Assembly (NCBI GenBank): GCA_029225165.1
Contig: JAQXVY010000001.1
Coordinates: 1-41,228 of the forward strand
Length of the DNA: 41,228 nucleotides
Source of the DNA: Oscillospiraceae bacterium
GTDB taxonomy: Bacteria > Bacillota > Clostridia > Oscillospirales > Acutalibacteraceae
Reading direction: 5' to 3'
Below are positions 8,150 through 17,725 of this stretch, in pieces; the stretch's first letter is position 1, and every line of letters begins with the position of its first letter. Position numbers and translations under genes: made by a program. The notes below the pieces were generated by a model. The model worked only from the letters and a program-made list of their open reading frames with translations, was not told the DNA's origin and searched no databases.

Positions 8150-8779
8150 ATGCTTAATAAAAGAATAAAGAAAAAGAAGAAATTTAAAAAGTTCCTCATT
8201 ATCTTTTTTGCCTTTGCAATACTGATTGTAGTATTGTTTGAAGTTTACATAAAGCCTTTTCAGGATAAATTGATGGAAAACCGTGCAAAGGTGCTTGTTG
8301 AGGCGAGAATTTCAAAAATCGCTGATGATGTTATTAAGTCCCACGAATACGATTACGACAAACTGCTGATTAAAACAGAGAGTAAAAACAACATTGTAAC
8401 CTCCTTAAGTGTGAATACACAAGCTGTTAATAAACTTCAAAATGAGTTTTCCAATGTTTTTCAAAACAAAATGGATGACCTTATAACTCAATATTTTTCT
8501 GTTCCCATAGGCGACCTAACAGGACTTACAATGCTGTCAAGCAAAGGACCAAGACTAAAATTTTCATATGATATGACAGGCTCCGTAGATGTGGAGTTAA
8601 ACAGCGAATTTGATACTTCGGGAATAAATCAGACAATCCACAGAGTTACTATGGTGGTTGATGCAGAGGTTGTTTTTGTAAGCCAGTCCTATATGGAAAA
8701 TTTAAAAATCCGAAACGAATTTGCAGTCAGCGAAACAGTAATAGTGGGCGATACTCCCGATTATCTATATCCAAGGTAA
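8150..8779 (+). CDS. yunB: Sporulation protein YunB
   Basis: A membrane-anchored protein of the YunB family, which in Bacillus is made in the mother cell during sporulation. The basic N-terminus (KRIKKKKKFKKF) and one membrane segment at about residues 14-32 put the rest outside the membrane. The conserved C-terminal half is clear: VPIGDLTGLTMLSSKGPRL, the SEFDTSGINQTIHR motif and the AVSETVIVGDTPDYLYP ending. Length (209 residues) is near the family norm. Its presence argues for an endospore former. The start sits directly at the end of a terminator hairpin, whose 3' arm supplies the SD. I see no sporulation-sigma promoter with confidence. Confidence 0.9.
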   Translation: MLNKRIKKKKKFKKFLIIFFAFAILIVVLFEVYIKPFQDKLMENRAKVLVEARISKIADDVIKSHEYDYDKLLIKTESKNNIVTSLSVNTQAVNKLQNEFSNVFQNKMDDLITQYFSVPIGDLTGLTMLSSKGPRLKFSYDMTGSVDVELNSEFDTSGINQTIHRVTMVVDAEVVFVSQSYMENLKIRNEFAVSETVIVGDTPDYLYPR

Positions 8780-8793
8780 TGAAAATAGGAACT

Positions 8794-8850
8794 CAGACCT
8801 TTTCTAAACTTTTTTGGTTTTTTAAGGGTCTGTTCTATTTTATTCTCTTT
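8794..8850 (+). terminator. Possible terminator after yunB
   Basis: CAGACCTT (8794-8801) can pair with AAGGGTCTG (8824-8832) with one bulged G across a T-rich loop, followed by a T-rich stretch. The stem is imperfect and the loop long, so this is moderate. Confidence 0.45.
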
Positions 8851-8876
8851 TATATAACAAATCATTAATCTTTATG

Positions 8877-8905
8877 TTGAAATATCACCTATATTGTGAT
8901 ACAAT
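8877..8905 (+). promoter_or_regulatory. Extended -10 sigma-A promoter for miaB
   Basis: TTGAAA at 8877-8882, 17-bp spacer, TACAAT at 8900-8905, preceded by TG one base before it (extended -10). Expected start near 8912, which lies downstream of the first in-frame ATG at 8909 and so rules that ATG out. Confidence 0.8.
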
Positions 8906-8938
8906 TGTATGGATAATACAATGGATAGGAGTATTACT

Positions 8939-10351
8939 TTGCAGAAAAGTGATTTGAATAAAGAAAACTATTTGGAACAGCAAAATTATTATTTAAATTT
9001 AATTGCAGAGCTTATGTCGGTGAGAAAAAGGGGAGAAACACCTCTTGCATTCATTCACACCTACGGTTGCCAGCAGAATGTGGCAGATAGTGAAAAAATT
9101 AAGGGTATGCTTTCTGTTGCAGGCTTTGACTTTGTGGATAAACCTGACGATGCTGATTTTATCCTTTTCAACACCTGTGCTGTAAGGGAACACGCAGAGG
9201 ACAGAGTTTTCGGAAATGTTGGGGCATTAAAAACACTTAAGAGAAAGCACCCTCAAATTATGATTGCACTTTGCGGTTGTATGATGGAGCAAAAGCATAT
9301 TGCCGAAAGAATGTACAAAAGCTTTCCTTTTGTTTCCCTTGTGTTCGGTACTCACTCATTGCAAAACTTCCCCGAACTCTATTACAGAGCCTTGTTTACA
9401 GGAAAAAGGGTATATGAGCGTGACAATGACGACAAGAAAATTTACGAGGGTATTCCCGTTAAGCGTGACGGCACTTTCAAGGGTTGGCTACCTGTTATGT
9501 ACGGCTGTGACAACTTCTGCACATACTGCATCGTTCCTTATGTCAGGGGTAGGGAAAGAAGTCGAAAGCCACAGGATATTTTAAATGAGGCAAAGGAGCT
9601 TATTAATTCCGGCTACAAGGACATTACCCTTTTGGGACAGAATGTAAACTCCTACGGAAAAGGTCTTGAAGAGGATATTACCTTTGCAAAGCTCATTGGT
9701 GAGATAGACAAAATCCCCGGTGACTACTGGCTAAGGTTTATGACCAGCCACCCAAAGGACTGTTCAAAGGAGCTTATTGACACAATAGCAAACAGTGAGC
9801 ATATCAGCACACACCTCCATTTGCCTTTCCAAAGCGGTTCAGACCCTATTCTTAAAAAGATGAACAGGCATTATGACAGGAAAAAGTATCTTGAAATTAT
9901 AAATTACGCAAAAGAAAAAATACCTAATGTTTCAATCACAAGCGACATTATTGTTGGCTTCCCCGGTGAAACATACGAGGATTTTCAGGAAACAATATCC
10001 CTGATAAAAGAGGTTGAGTTTACATCCCTGTTTACATTTATCTATTCCCCAAGGGTAGGCACTCCTGCCGCAGAGATGGACGACCCAATTCCGCCAGAGG
10101 AAAAGTCAAAATGGTTTAGGGAGCTACTCTCTGTACAGGAGGGCATAGCCGCCAAAAGATGTGCATCTATGGTAGGAAAAACGGAGAAAATCCTTGTTGA
10201 AAGCGTGAACGAGAAAAACGGAAAGCTACAATGCAGAAATTCCGGCAACATCATAGTTGAATGTGAGGGAGAAAGTTCCCTTATTGGAACATTCCAAACA
10301 GCCGAAATCACAGAGGCAAGGAACTGGATACTTAGAGGAAAAATTATTTAA
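8939..10351 (+). CDS. miaB: tRNA N6-dimethylallyladenosine-37 methylthiotransferase MiaB
   Basis: Radical SAM enzyme that adds a methylthio group to i6A37 of tRNAs, using the product of MiaA, which is encoded about 5 kb downstream. The N-terminal UPF0004 domain has its three cluster cysteines in HTYGCQQN, NTCAVRE and CGCMMEQ. The radical SAM motif C-x3-C-x2-C is in CDNFCTYC at about 190-198, and a TRAM domain closes the protein. I choose TTG 8939: TAGGAG lies 7 bases upstream, whereas ATG 8909 has no SD and lies before the predicted transcript start. ATG 8921 is less well spaced. Length from TTG is 470 residues. In Bacillus the same neighbour, a YmcA-type gene, follows. Confidence 0.96.
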   Translation: MQKSDLNKENYLEQQNYYLNLIAELMSVRKRGETPLAFIHTYGCQQNVADSEKIKGMLSVAGFDFVDKPDDADFILFNTCAVREHAEDRVFGNVGALKTLKRKHPQIMIALCGCMMEQKHIAERMYKSFPFVSLVFGTHSLQNFPELYYRALFTGKRVYERDNDDKKIYEGIPVKRDGTFKGWLPVMYGCDNFCTYCIVPYVRGRERSRKPQDILNEAKELINSGYKDITLLGQNVNSYGKGLEEDITFAKLIGEIDKIPGDYWLRFMTSHPKDCSKELIDTIANSEHISTHLHLPFQSGSDPILKKMNRHYDRKKYLEIINYAKEKIPNVSITSDIIVGFPGETYEDFQETISLIKEVEFTSLFTFIYSPRVGTPAAEMDDPIPPEEKSKWFRELLSVQEGIAAKRCASMVGKTEKILVESVNEKNGKLQCRNSGNIIVECEGESSLIGTFQTAEITEARNWILRGKII

Positions 10352-10382
10352 TTATATATAAAATTTAAAGGAGAATATTATT

Positions 10383-10793
10383 ATGGAAAAAGAGATTGTT
10401 GCACTTGCAAGACAGATAGGAAAAATGCTCCAAGAGGAGGAGTGTTACAAAAAGATGGAGGAGTCAAGACTTGCCTCCGACCAAGACACAGAACTTCAGG
10501 AATTAATCGGCGAATTTAACCTAAAGAGAATCGCCATTAACGAAGAGGGTATGAAAAAGGATAGAGATCAAGAAAAAATCACAAAGTTCAACAATGAAAT
10601 GCGTGAAATTTACACAAAGATAATGCAAAACGAAAATATGCTCGCCTATAACGAGGCAAAAAGTGAGCTTGATAAAATTGTAGGCAGAGTTGCAGCTATT
10701 ATTACACAGTCTGCAAACGGTGAAGACCCTGAAACAACTGATGTTCATGAGGGTTGCACAGGTAACTGCAGTGGTTGCAGTAGCTGTGGCTGA
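10383..10793 (+). CDS. YlbF/YmcA family regulator with Cys-rich tail
   Basis: A 136-residue, largely helical protein of the YlbF/YmcA family. In Bacillus subtilis these proteins (RicF, RicA) join RicT in an Fe-S-containing complex that affects RNase Y-dependent RNA maturation, competence and sporulation. Position directly after miaB and before mutS matches ymcA in Bacillus. The C-terminus ends with four cysteines at 125, 129, 132 and 135 (C-x3-C-x2-C-x2-C) in a Gly/Ser-rich tail, well suited to bind an iron-sulfur cluster; that use is inference. A good SD (AAAGGAG) precedes the ATG. I cannot decide between the YlbF and YmcA subgroups, so no symbol is given. Confidence 0.87.
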   Translation: MEKEIVALARQIGKMLQEEECYKKMEESRLASDQDTELQELIGEFNLKRIAINEEGMKKDRDQEKITKFNNEMREIYTKIMQNENMLAYNEAKSELDKIVGRVAAIITQSANGEDPETTDVHEGCTGNCSGCSSCG

Positions 10794-10823
10794 TAAATAA
10801 TTAACAGGAAAGGAAGTGAGAAT

Positions 10824-13427
10824 GTGGCTGAATTGTCCCCAATGATGAAACAGTATTTTGAAATTAAAGAAAAGAATAAGGACAGCATCTTGTTTTTTAG
10901 ACTGGGTGACTTTTACGAGATGTTTTTTGACGACGCCAAACTCGCTTCCAGAGAGCTTGACCTCACCTTAACAGGCAGAGATTGCGGACAAGAGGAAAGA
11001 GCACCTATGTGCGGTGTTCCTTTCCATAGCTGCGAGGGCTACATTGCCCGACTTGTTCAAAAGGGTTACAAGGTTGCAATATGTGAGCAAACCGAAGACC
11101 CTGCAAAGGCAAAGGGCCTTGTAAAAAGGGATATTGTAAGAGTAATCACACCGGGTACAGTTATGGAGTCAAGTATGCTTGACGAGGGCAAAAATAATTT
11201 TATTGCATCTTCCTATATGGCTGAGGGTGTTATAGGCCTTTCTTTCTGCGATATTTCCACAGGAGAATTATTTGTGACTGAGCTTTCCGGTGAAGATTTG
11301 CTTGACCAACTGCAAAACCAGTTCATAAGCTACAACCCAAGGGAAATCCTTGTGGGTGGAGATATTGTCAGTTTTAAAGGTCTTAGCAGTTTTATAAAAG
11401 AAAAGCTTTCTGCGTCGGTTGAAATGTTTTCTGATGAAGAATTTGATTATACTACTTGTCTGCAAAGCGTTTCGAACCAGTTTAAGGAAGAGGATGTCCG
11501 CTTAATAAAGGAAAAAGCTCAACTTATTTCCTCGATTGGTGTTTTGATTAACTATCTCAAAGCAACTCAAAAGACAGGCTACGAGAGAATTACATCCTTT
11601 GAGGTTTACAGCGACAACCAATATATGAACCTTGACTATAACACAAGGCGAAACCTTGAGCTTACCCAAACTATGATGAACAAGGAGAAAAAGGGTTCAC
11701 TTATTTGGCTTCTTGACAAAACAAAAACTGCTATGGGCAAAAGGCTTTTAAGGTATTGGATTGAGCACCCACTCCTTAACCTCAGCACAATTTTAAAAAG
11801 ACAGGGCGCTGTAGCTGAACTTGTTAACGACACCATTCAGCGAATGGAAATCACAGAGGCACTTGTTGGCATCTTTGACATTGAGCGCCTTATGACCAAG
11901 ATTGTTTACGGCAACTCAAATCCAAGGGAGCTTAGGTCGCTGTGTTCGGCATTTGAAAATTTGCCGAAGATAAAATCCTTAATGAGCAATTTTGAATCAA
12001 AGCTGATGAAACAGCTTTTTGAGGATATTGACGAGCTTCAGGATATTCACAGCCTTATAGACAACGCTATTGAGGATGAACCTCCTTTTTCTGTTCGTGA
12101 GGGCGGAATTATCAAGGAAGGCTATGACGAAAGCCTTGATGCTGTCCGTTCTGATATGAACAACAGCACTTCACTTCTTGCAAATATAGAGGCTGAACAA
12201 AAGGAAAAGACAGGTATTCCAAAGCTCAAAGTAGGCTACAACAGGGTGTTTGGCTACTTCATTGAGGTAACTAATTCCTACAAAGACAAAGTACCTGAAG
12301 AATATATCCGCAAACAAACCCTTACTAACTGCGAACGATACATAACACAGGAATTAAAGGATTTAGAGGGAAGAATCCTCGGCGCAAAGGACAGATCCTT
12401 TGCTATGGAATACAGAATATTTGACGAGATACGAAAAAAAGTTGCCGAAAACCTTGACAGAATTGAAAGAACTGCAAAGGCTATTGCTAACCTTGATGTT
12501 CTAACAAGCCTTGCCAATGTTTCCGCCGACAACAACTACACCTGCCCCGAGGTTAATCTCTCTGACAAGATTATTCTAAAGGAGTCAAGGCATCCTGTTG
12601 TTGAGGTTTTGCTTTCGGGTTCTCCATTCGTTCCAAATGATGTAACCCTTGACAGCGAAGAAAACAGAGTAGCAATTATAACAGGTCCTAATATGGCCGG
12701 TAAATCAACATATATGAGGCAGGTTGCCCTTATTGTGCTTATGGCTCAAATCGGCTCTTTCGTTCCTGCAAAGTATGCCGAAATCGGACTTGTTGACAGC
12801 ATTTTCACCAGAGTAGGTGCATCTGACGATTTAGCGTCAGGACAGTCTACCTTTATGGTGGAAATGAACGAGGTCGCTAATATTGTAAAGAAGGCAACCT
12901 CAAAATCTCTTTTGATTTTGGACGAGATAGGCAGAGGTACAAGTACCTTTGACGGAATGAGCATTGCCCGTGCTGTGCTGGAATATGTGGTTGATAAGAA
13001 AAAGCTTGGTGCAAAGGCACTCTTTGCAACACACTATCACGAGCTTACAGTAATGGAAAACCTGTTAAGCGGTGTTAAGAACTATAACATAGCTGTGAAA
13101 AAGCGTGGTGACGATATTACATTCCTGAGGAGAATTGTCCCGGGAGGTGCTGACGACAGCTACGGTATTGAGGTTGCAAAGCTTGCAGGACTGCCTGACT
13201 GGATAATCAAAAGAGCAAAGCAAATCCTTAAAGAGTTAACAAGTAATAAGCCTGATATGAAAAAGGATTTTGCAAAAATCGACACAGCGGAGAAGGAAGA
13301 TTTGCAAATAAATCTCCTTGACAACGCAAACAGCTCTGTGGTTGAAAAAATAAAAAGCACAGATGTAAACACATTAACGCCTATTGAGGCTATGAATTTA
13401 CTTTATGAATTAAAAAATATGGTTTAA
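10824..13427 (+). CDS. mutS: DNA mismatch repair protein MutS
   Basis: Recognises mismatches and small loops in DNA and recruits MutL. 867 residues, typical of bacterial MutS1. The mismatch-contacting Phe-x-Glu is in GDFYEMFFDDA near residue 32. The connector, lever and clamp domains follow, then the ABC-type ATPase with Walker A GPNMAGKST at about 620-628, Walker B LLILDEIGRGTST, and FATHYHELT. The start is GTG with GGAAG upstream; the overlapping ATG two bases earlier is in another frame and closes after seven codons. It lies 30 bases after the YlbF/YmcA gene and 12 before the ORF region of mutL, as one operon. Confidence 0.98.
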   Translation: MAELSPMMKQYFEIKEKNKDSILFFRLGDFYEMFFDDAKLASRELDLTLTGRDCGQEERAPMCGVPFHSCEGYIARLVQKGYKVAICEQTEDPAKAKGLVKRDIVRVITPGTVMESSMLDEGKNNFIASSYMAEGVIGLSFCDISTGELFVTELSGEDLLDQLQNQFISYNPREILVGGDIVSFKGLSSFIKEKLSASVEMFSDEEFDYTTCLQSVSNQFKEEDVRLIKEKAQLISSIGVLINYLKATQKTGYERITSFEVYSDNQYMNLDYNTRRNLELTQTMMNKEKKGSLIWLLDKTKTAMGKRLLRYWIEHPLLNLSTILKRQGAVAELVNDTIQRMEITEALVGIFDIERLMTKIVYGNSNPRELRSLCSAFENLPKIKSLMSNFESKLMKQLFEDIDELQDIHSLIDNAIEDEPPFSVREGGIIKEGYDESLDAVRSDMNNSTSLLANIEAEQKEKTGIPKLKVGYNRVFGYFIEVTNSYKDKVPEEYIRKQTLTNCERYITQELKDLEGRILGAKDRSFAMEYRIFDEIRKKVAENLDRIERTAKAIANLDVLTSLANVSADNNYTCPEVNLSDKIILKESRHPVVEVLLSGSPFVPNDVTLDSEENRVAIITGPNMAGKSTYMRQVALIVLMAQIGSFVPAKYAEIGLVDSIFTRVGASDDLASGQSTFMVEMNEVANIVKKATSKSLLILDEIGRGTSTFDGMSIARAVLEYVVDKKKLGAKALFATHYHELTVMENLLSGVKNYNIAVKKRGDDITFLRRIVPGGADDSYGIEVAKLAGLPDWIIKRAKQILKELTSNKPDMKKDFAKIDTAEKEDLQINLLDNANSSVVEKIKSTDVNTLTPIEAMNLLYELKNMV

Positions 13428-13454
13428 TGTTCTTTTAAAATGGAGGTGAACGCT

Positions 13455-15500
13455 TTGGGAAAAATTAATGTATTGGACAAGCATATAGCAGAGCTTATTG
13501 CTGCCGGTGAAGTCGTAGAGCGTCCATCTTCTGTTGTAAAGGAATTACTTGAAAATTCCATAGACGCAGGTGCAACAAGTATTACCGTTGAAATTCAGCA
13601 TGGGGGAATTAGTTTTCTTCGTGTAACTGATAACGGTCACGGTATCCTAAAGGACGATATAAGGAATGCTTTTAAGCGAAACGCAACAAGCAAAATTTGT
13701 GTTGAAGAGGACCTTAACAAAATCGGCACTTTAGGTTTTAGGGGAGAAGCACTTGCATCCATATCCTCAGTTTCCAAGGTACAGCTTATTACAAAAGCCA
13801 AGGAAGAGGAAATCGGCACAGCATATGAAATAGAGGGTGGTGTTGAAAAGTCCTTTGATGACGCAGGTTGTCCTGACGGTACAACCTTTATTATGAGGGA
13901 TTTATTTTACAATGTTCCCGCAAGGTACAAATTCCTGAAAAAGGATGTTGCCGAGGCAAATGCTGTTGCCGGAGTTATTGACAAAATTGCACTTTCTCAC
14001 CCGGAAATCTCATTTACATTAATAAGGGATAACAAAACCACCCTAAAAACTGCCGGTGACGGAAAACTGTTGTCAGCAATTTACGCCGTATATGGCAGAG
14101 AATTTGCAAATTCCCTTATCCCTGTTGACTATGAGCTTAACGGTATGACTTTAAAGGGCTACATAAGCAAACCTACCTGTGGCAGGGCAAACAGAAATAT
14201 GCAAAACACCTTCATCAACGGAAGATTTGTAAAGTCAAAGACCATATATATTGCCCTTGAAGAAGCCTGTAAAGGTTCAATTATGATTGGAAAGTTTCCC
14301 TCCTGTGTGCTTAACTTGACAGTACCGGCTGAAAGCATTGATGTAAATGTTCATCCCTCAAAAATTGAGGTTCGTTTCATTAACGAAAGACCTGTGTATG
14401 ACACAGTATATCACGGTATTAAGTCAGCACTTTTAAGGGGCGACAGCCGAAAAGAGGCTGTGCTTTCCCATAAAAATACAGAGAGCATAAAGCCTGTTAA
14501 TCCATTTAATTTGGCTAACAAATTCATCAAAGAAGAAAAAATTTCTGTTCCTGCAACTCCGGTTACTAAAAAAGAAAAAAATGAAACTTCGATTTTTGAT
14601 GAATTAGATATAATTCCTACAAAGAATAATAAACCGTTAAGAGCTGATTATGTTTCCGACTCAGTATCTGCAAGGGAAAATTATCTTAACATTTTAAGAA
14701 ATAAAAATAATGATAAAAAAGAGGCTCAGAAAACTTCTTTACCTATAAATTACGAAAAGACAGTAAAGCCTAATGAAAAGGAAACTGTACTTGAAGAAAA
14801 TAAATCTGAAAATGCAGAAAATAAAGTTACATCAGTAGAAAATAAAACTCAGGTTATTCTCCCTGAAAATGTAACAGAGGAAGATGTTACCACAAAGCAC
14901 GAAATCAAGACTATTATTGATGAAGACAAAGAAAGTTTTAGATTTATCGGCGAAGCAATGGACACCTATATCATTGTTGAAACTGATGATAACAAAATGA
15001 TACTCATAGACAAACACGCCGCCCACGAGAGGATACTTTTTGAAAAGCTAAAGGAGGAAAAGGGCAGAGGAGATGCCCAAATGCTCCTTGTACCCGTTAC
15101 TGTAACACTTGAAAAAAGCGAATACAATGTTGCTTTAGAAAACCTTGATATGTTCAGCGAAGTTGGTTTTGAGGTTGAAAATTTCGGCAACGGCACTATA
15201 ATAGTAAGGAGTGCACCGTCTTATTTAAGAAATGACGATATAGCCGATACAGTAGTTGAAATTTGCGGTCATATTGCCGACAACAGAAAAGTAATTATCA
15301 GTGAGCATATGGAGTGGATTTACCACAATATTGCCTGTCGTTCAGCAATAAAAGCCGGAAACAATAGCACGCCAAAGGAGCTTATTGAAATTGCAAACAA
15401 AGTTTTTTCAGACGATAAAATAAGATACTGTCCTCACGGAAGACCTGTTTGCATAGAAATTTCTAAGTATGAAATAGAAAAACAGTTTGGAAGAGCATAA
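13455..15500 (+). CDS. mutL: DNA mismatch repair endonuclease MutL
   Basis: GHKL ATPase that links MutS to strand removal. I choose TTG 13455: it lies 8 bases after GGAGG (13442-13446) and gives MGKINVLDKHIAELIAAGEVVERP, the canonical N-terminus. The in-frame ATG 13440 runs into that SD and has none of its own. ATPase motifs ENSIDAG, DNGHGI and GFRGEALASI are present. A Lys/Glu-rich linker covers about 335-480. The C-terminal domain has the nicking motif DKHAAHERILFE near 518 (usual DQHAxxER, Gln to Lys), ACRSAIKAG and CPHGRP near 658. This is the endonuclease type of MutL used by bacteria lacking MutH. Its stop overlaps the miaA ATG. Confidence 0.97.
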   Translation: MGKINVLDKHIAELIAAGEVVERPSSVVKELLENSIDAGATSITVEIQHGGISFLRVTDNGHGILKDDIRNAFKRNATSKICVEEDLNKIGTLGFRGEALASISSVSKVQLITKAKEEEIGTAYEIEGGVEKSFDDAGCPDGTTFIMRDLFYNVPARYKFLKKDVAEANAVAGVIDKIALSHPEISFTLIRDNKTTLKTAGDGKLLSAIYAVYGREFANSLIPVDYELNGMTLKGYISKPTCGRANRNMQNTFINGRFVKSKTIYIALEEACKGSIMIGKFPSCVLNLTVPAESIDVNVHPSKIEVRFINERPVYDTVYHGIKSALLRGDSRKEAVLSHKNTESIKPVNPFNLANKFIKEEKISVPATPVTKKEKNETSIFDELDIIPTKNNKPLRADYVSDSVSARENYLNILRNKNNDKKEAQKTSLPINYEKTVKPNEKETVLEENKSENAENKVTSVENKTQVILPENVTEEDVTTKHEIKTIIDEDKESFRFIGEAMDTYIIVETDDNKMILIDKHAAHERILFEKLKEEKGRGDAQMLLVPVTVTLEKSEYNVALENLDMFSEVGFEVENFGNGTIIVRSAPSYLRNDDIADTVVEICGHIADNRKVIISEHMEWIYHNIACRSAIKAGNNSTPKELIEIANKVFSDDKIRYCPHGRPVCIEISKYEIEKQFGRA

Positions 15501-16420
15501 TGAAAAGGATAAAGATAATTTCCGTTGTAGGTCCTACCGCATCGGGAAAAACAGCCCTGTCAATAGAGATTGCAAAAAAGTATAACGGAGAAATTATTTC
15601 TGCCGATTCTATGCAGATTTATAAGGGGATGGATATAGCAACTGCAAAACCCACTAAAGAGGAAATGCAGGGAATAGTACATCACCTTATTGACAATGTA
15701 AATCCCGAAGATGAATACTCCGTTGCACAGTATGTTAAGGACGCAAGAGATGCAATACTTGATATAGACAGCAGAGGAAAAACACCGATTTTAGTTGGTG
15801 GAACAGGTCTTTATGTCAATTCTCTACTTGACAATGTGCAGTTTTCCGAAAGTCCTATTGATGAAGAATTAAGGCAAAAACTGAACAGCCTAACCACAGA
15901 AGAACTTTTACCTATGCTTTTTGATGTTGACAGAGAGTCATATGATAAGTTAAGTGTTGAAAAAAACCACAAACGCATAGTAAGGGCTTTGGAAATATAC
16001 CATCAAACAGGCAAACCAAAGTCTGTTGTTGACAAAGAGGCGAAAAGTGTTCCGTCACCATACGACGCAATAAAAATCGGTCTTAATGCAAATGACAGGC
16101 AGGTTTTATATGACAGAATCAACACCCGAGTTGACCTTATGATTGATATGGGACTGCTTGATGAGGCAAAAAAGTTTTTGTCAAAGAACCTAAGCTCAAC
16201 TGCATCAAAGGCAATAGGATATAAGGAGTTTATACCATACTTTAACGGCAAATCTTCCTTAGAGGAATGTAAGGATTTGCTGAAAATGGAAACACGCAGA
16301 TATGCCAAAAGACAGATAACTTGGTTTAAGCGTGACAAGGAAATTCATTGGTTTACAATAGACTTAATGGATAAAGAGGAATTAATTAAAAAAGTTTTTG
16401 AAGTTATTGATAAAGGATAA
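15500..16420 (+). CDS. miaA: tRNA dimethylallyltransferase MiaA
   Basis: Transfers a dimethylallyl group to A37 of tRNAs reading codons that start with U, the step before MiaB. 306 residues with the P-loop GPTASGKTA at 10-18, the DSMQIYKGMDIATAKPT block, the DNVNPEDEYSVAQY segment, GGTGLYVNSLL, and the ending ETRRYAKRQITWFKRD. It overlaps mutL by one base. hfq, which often follows miaA, is not present; the next gene is a HlyD-like protein four bases later. Confidence 0.97.
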   Translation: MKRIKIISVVGPTASGKTALSIEIAKKYNGEIISADSMQIYKGMDIATAKPTKEEMQGIVHHLIDNVNPEDEYSVAQYVKDARDAILDIDSRGKTPILVGGTGLYVNSLLDNVQFSESPIDEELRQKLNSLTTEELLPMLFDVDRESYDKLSVEKNHKRIVRALEIYHQTGKPKSVVDKEAKSVPSPYDAIKIGLNANDRQVLYDRINTRVDLMIDMGLLDEAKKFLSKNLSSTASKAIGYKEFIPYFNGKSSLEECKDLLKMETRRYAKRQITWFKRDKEIHWFTIDLMDKEELIKKVFEVIDKG

Positions 16421-16423
16421 GAT

Positions 16424-17725
16424 ATGGATAAAGCTAAAGCTAAAAGGGTGTTAATTGCAATTCTTGCAATATTTCTCATAATTTATGTTGTATATGTTTT
16501 TATCAATTCAGTTTTTGATGTTGACGGTGTGGAAACCGAAATTGCAACAGAAATGACTGCAACAGATACCCTGTACAAGGATGCAATCATAATAAGAGAT
16601 GAAGAACTTATCAAAAATGATACAGACGGTGTAATTTCCTACACATCTGACGACGGTGACAAGGTTGCAAAGGGAGAACAGATTGCCAAGGTTTACAACA
16701 GCGAAGATGATGTTTTGGCATATCAAGAGCTGCAAAGCATTCAGACAGAAATCAAAAGGCTGAAAAAGCTTAACGCATCCGTTAACAACGGAGATTTGGG
16801 CATCGACACAATAAACAGCCTTATTTATAACGCAGTTACCGACCTTAACAAAAGTATTGCAGACAGAGATTTTATTGACTCCGATTCACAGGTTGATAAC
16901 CTAAGCTATCTTATTACCGAAAGGCTTATGGTAACAGGGGATTCGGTTAATATTTCAAACAGACTGAATGAATTAAAGGAAAGAAAACAGGAAATAGAGA
17001 ATAGTGCCGATACGGCAAACGGTGTAATTAGGTCACAAAAAGCCGGTTGCTTTGTTTCAAATGTTGACGGCTACGAATCTATTTATAAATATGATGATGT
17101 GTCAAACATAAACATTTCAAAATTTAATAAACTTAAAAATGCAAAACCTAAGAAAGTATCAGATGATACAGTAGGTAAGGTTGTCACAAGCGTTAACTGG
17201 TACATTTTGTGTCCTGTAAGTGAAACCGAGGCTTTGCGTCTTACAAAGACAAGTTACGATAAGGTGACAATCAATTTGCCTTTTGCATCTTCAAGCTCCA
17301 TACCTGCCTCTATTGAGTCGGTCAATCAAGATACCAAGGGCGGCGACAGTGTACTTGTCATCAAGTGTAACTATATGAATTCCGAACTTGCATCTATTAG
17401 ACACGAAAATGTAGAGATTTGCCTTAACACATATGAGGGCTTAAGAGTCAGCAAGTCTGCTCTTCACGACGGAATTGCAAAGAAGATTACAGAGGACGAA
17501 AACAACAATCAAATAACAAAGAAAAAGGCTGTTCAGGGTGTTTATGTGCTATACGGCAATGAGCTTCAATTTAAAGAGGTTAAAATCCTTTATTCAGGCT
17601 CCGACTTTGTAATTTGTGACCCTTCACCTAAGGATGGGGTGCTGTTTAACGGGGAAACAATTTCCCTTTATGATAATATTGTAGTAGAAGGGAGCGACCT
17701 AAAGGATGGAAAGATTATTAAGTGA
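16424..17725 (+). CDS. HlyD-like membrane fusion-type protein
   Basis: A 433-residue protein with one N-terminal membrane helix (about residues 8-29) and the remainder predicted outside the cell. A lipoyl/barrel-sandwich half-motif is visible at SDDGDKVAKGEQIAKVYN (about 74-92), followed by a helical hairpin region and a later GKVVTSVNWYILCPVSETEA barrel segment. This resembles HlyD/RND-type adaptor proteins, but no ABC transporter or outer-membrane partner is nearby. Proteins of this kind are recurrent neighbours of the yggS-sepF division block in related Clostridia, so a cell-envelope or division role is possible; function is not established. Its end overlaps yggS by 20 bases. Confidence 0.75.
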   Translation: MDKAKAKRVLIAILAIFLIIYVVYVFINSVFDVDGVETEIATEMTATDTLYKDAIIIRDEELIKNDTDGVISYTSDDGDKVAKGEQIAKVYNSEDDVLAYQELQSIQTEIKRLKKLNASVNNGDLGIDTINSLIYNAVTDLNKSIADRDFIDSDSQVDNLSYLITERLMVTGDSVNISNRLNELKERKQEIENSADTANGVIRSQKAGCFVSNVDGYESIYKYDDVSNINISKFNKLKNAKPKKVSDDTVGKVVTSVNWYILCPVSETEALRLTKTSYDKVTINLPFASSSSIPASIESVNQDTKGGDSVLVIKCNYMNSELASIRHENVEICLNTYEGLRVSKSALHDGIAKKITEDENNNQITKKKAVQGVYVLYGNELQFKEVKILYSGSDFVICDPSPKDGVLFNGETISLYDNIVVEGSDLKDGKIIK

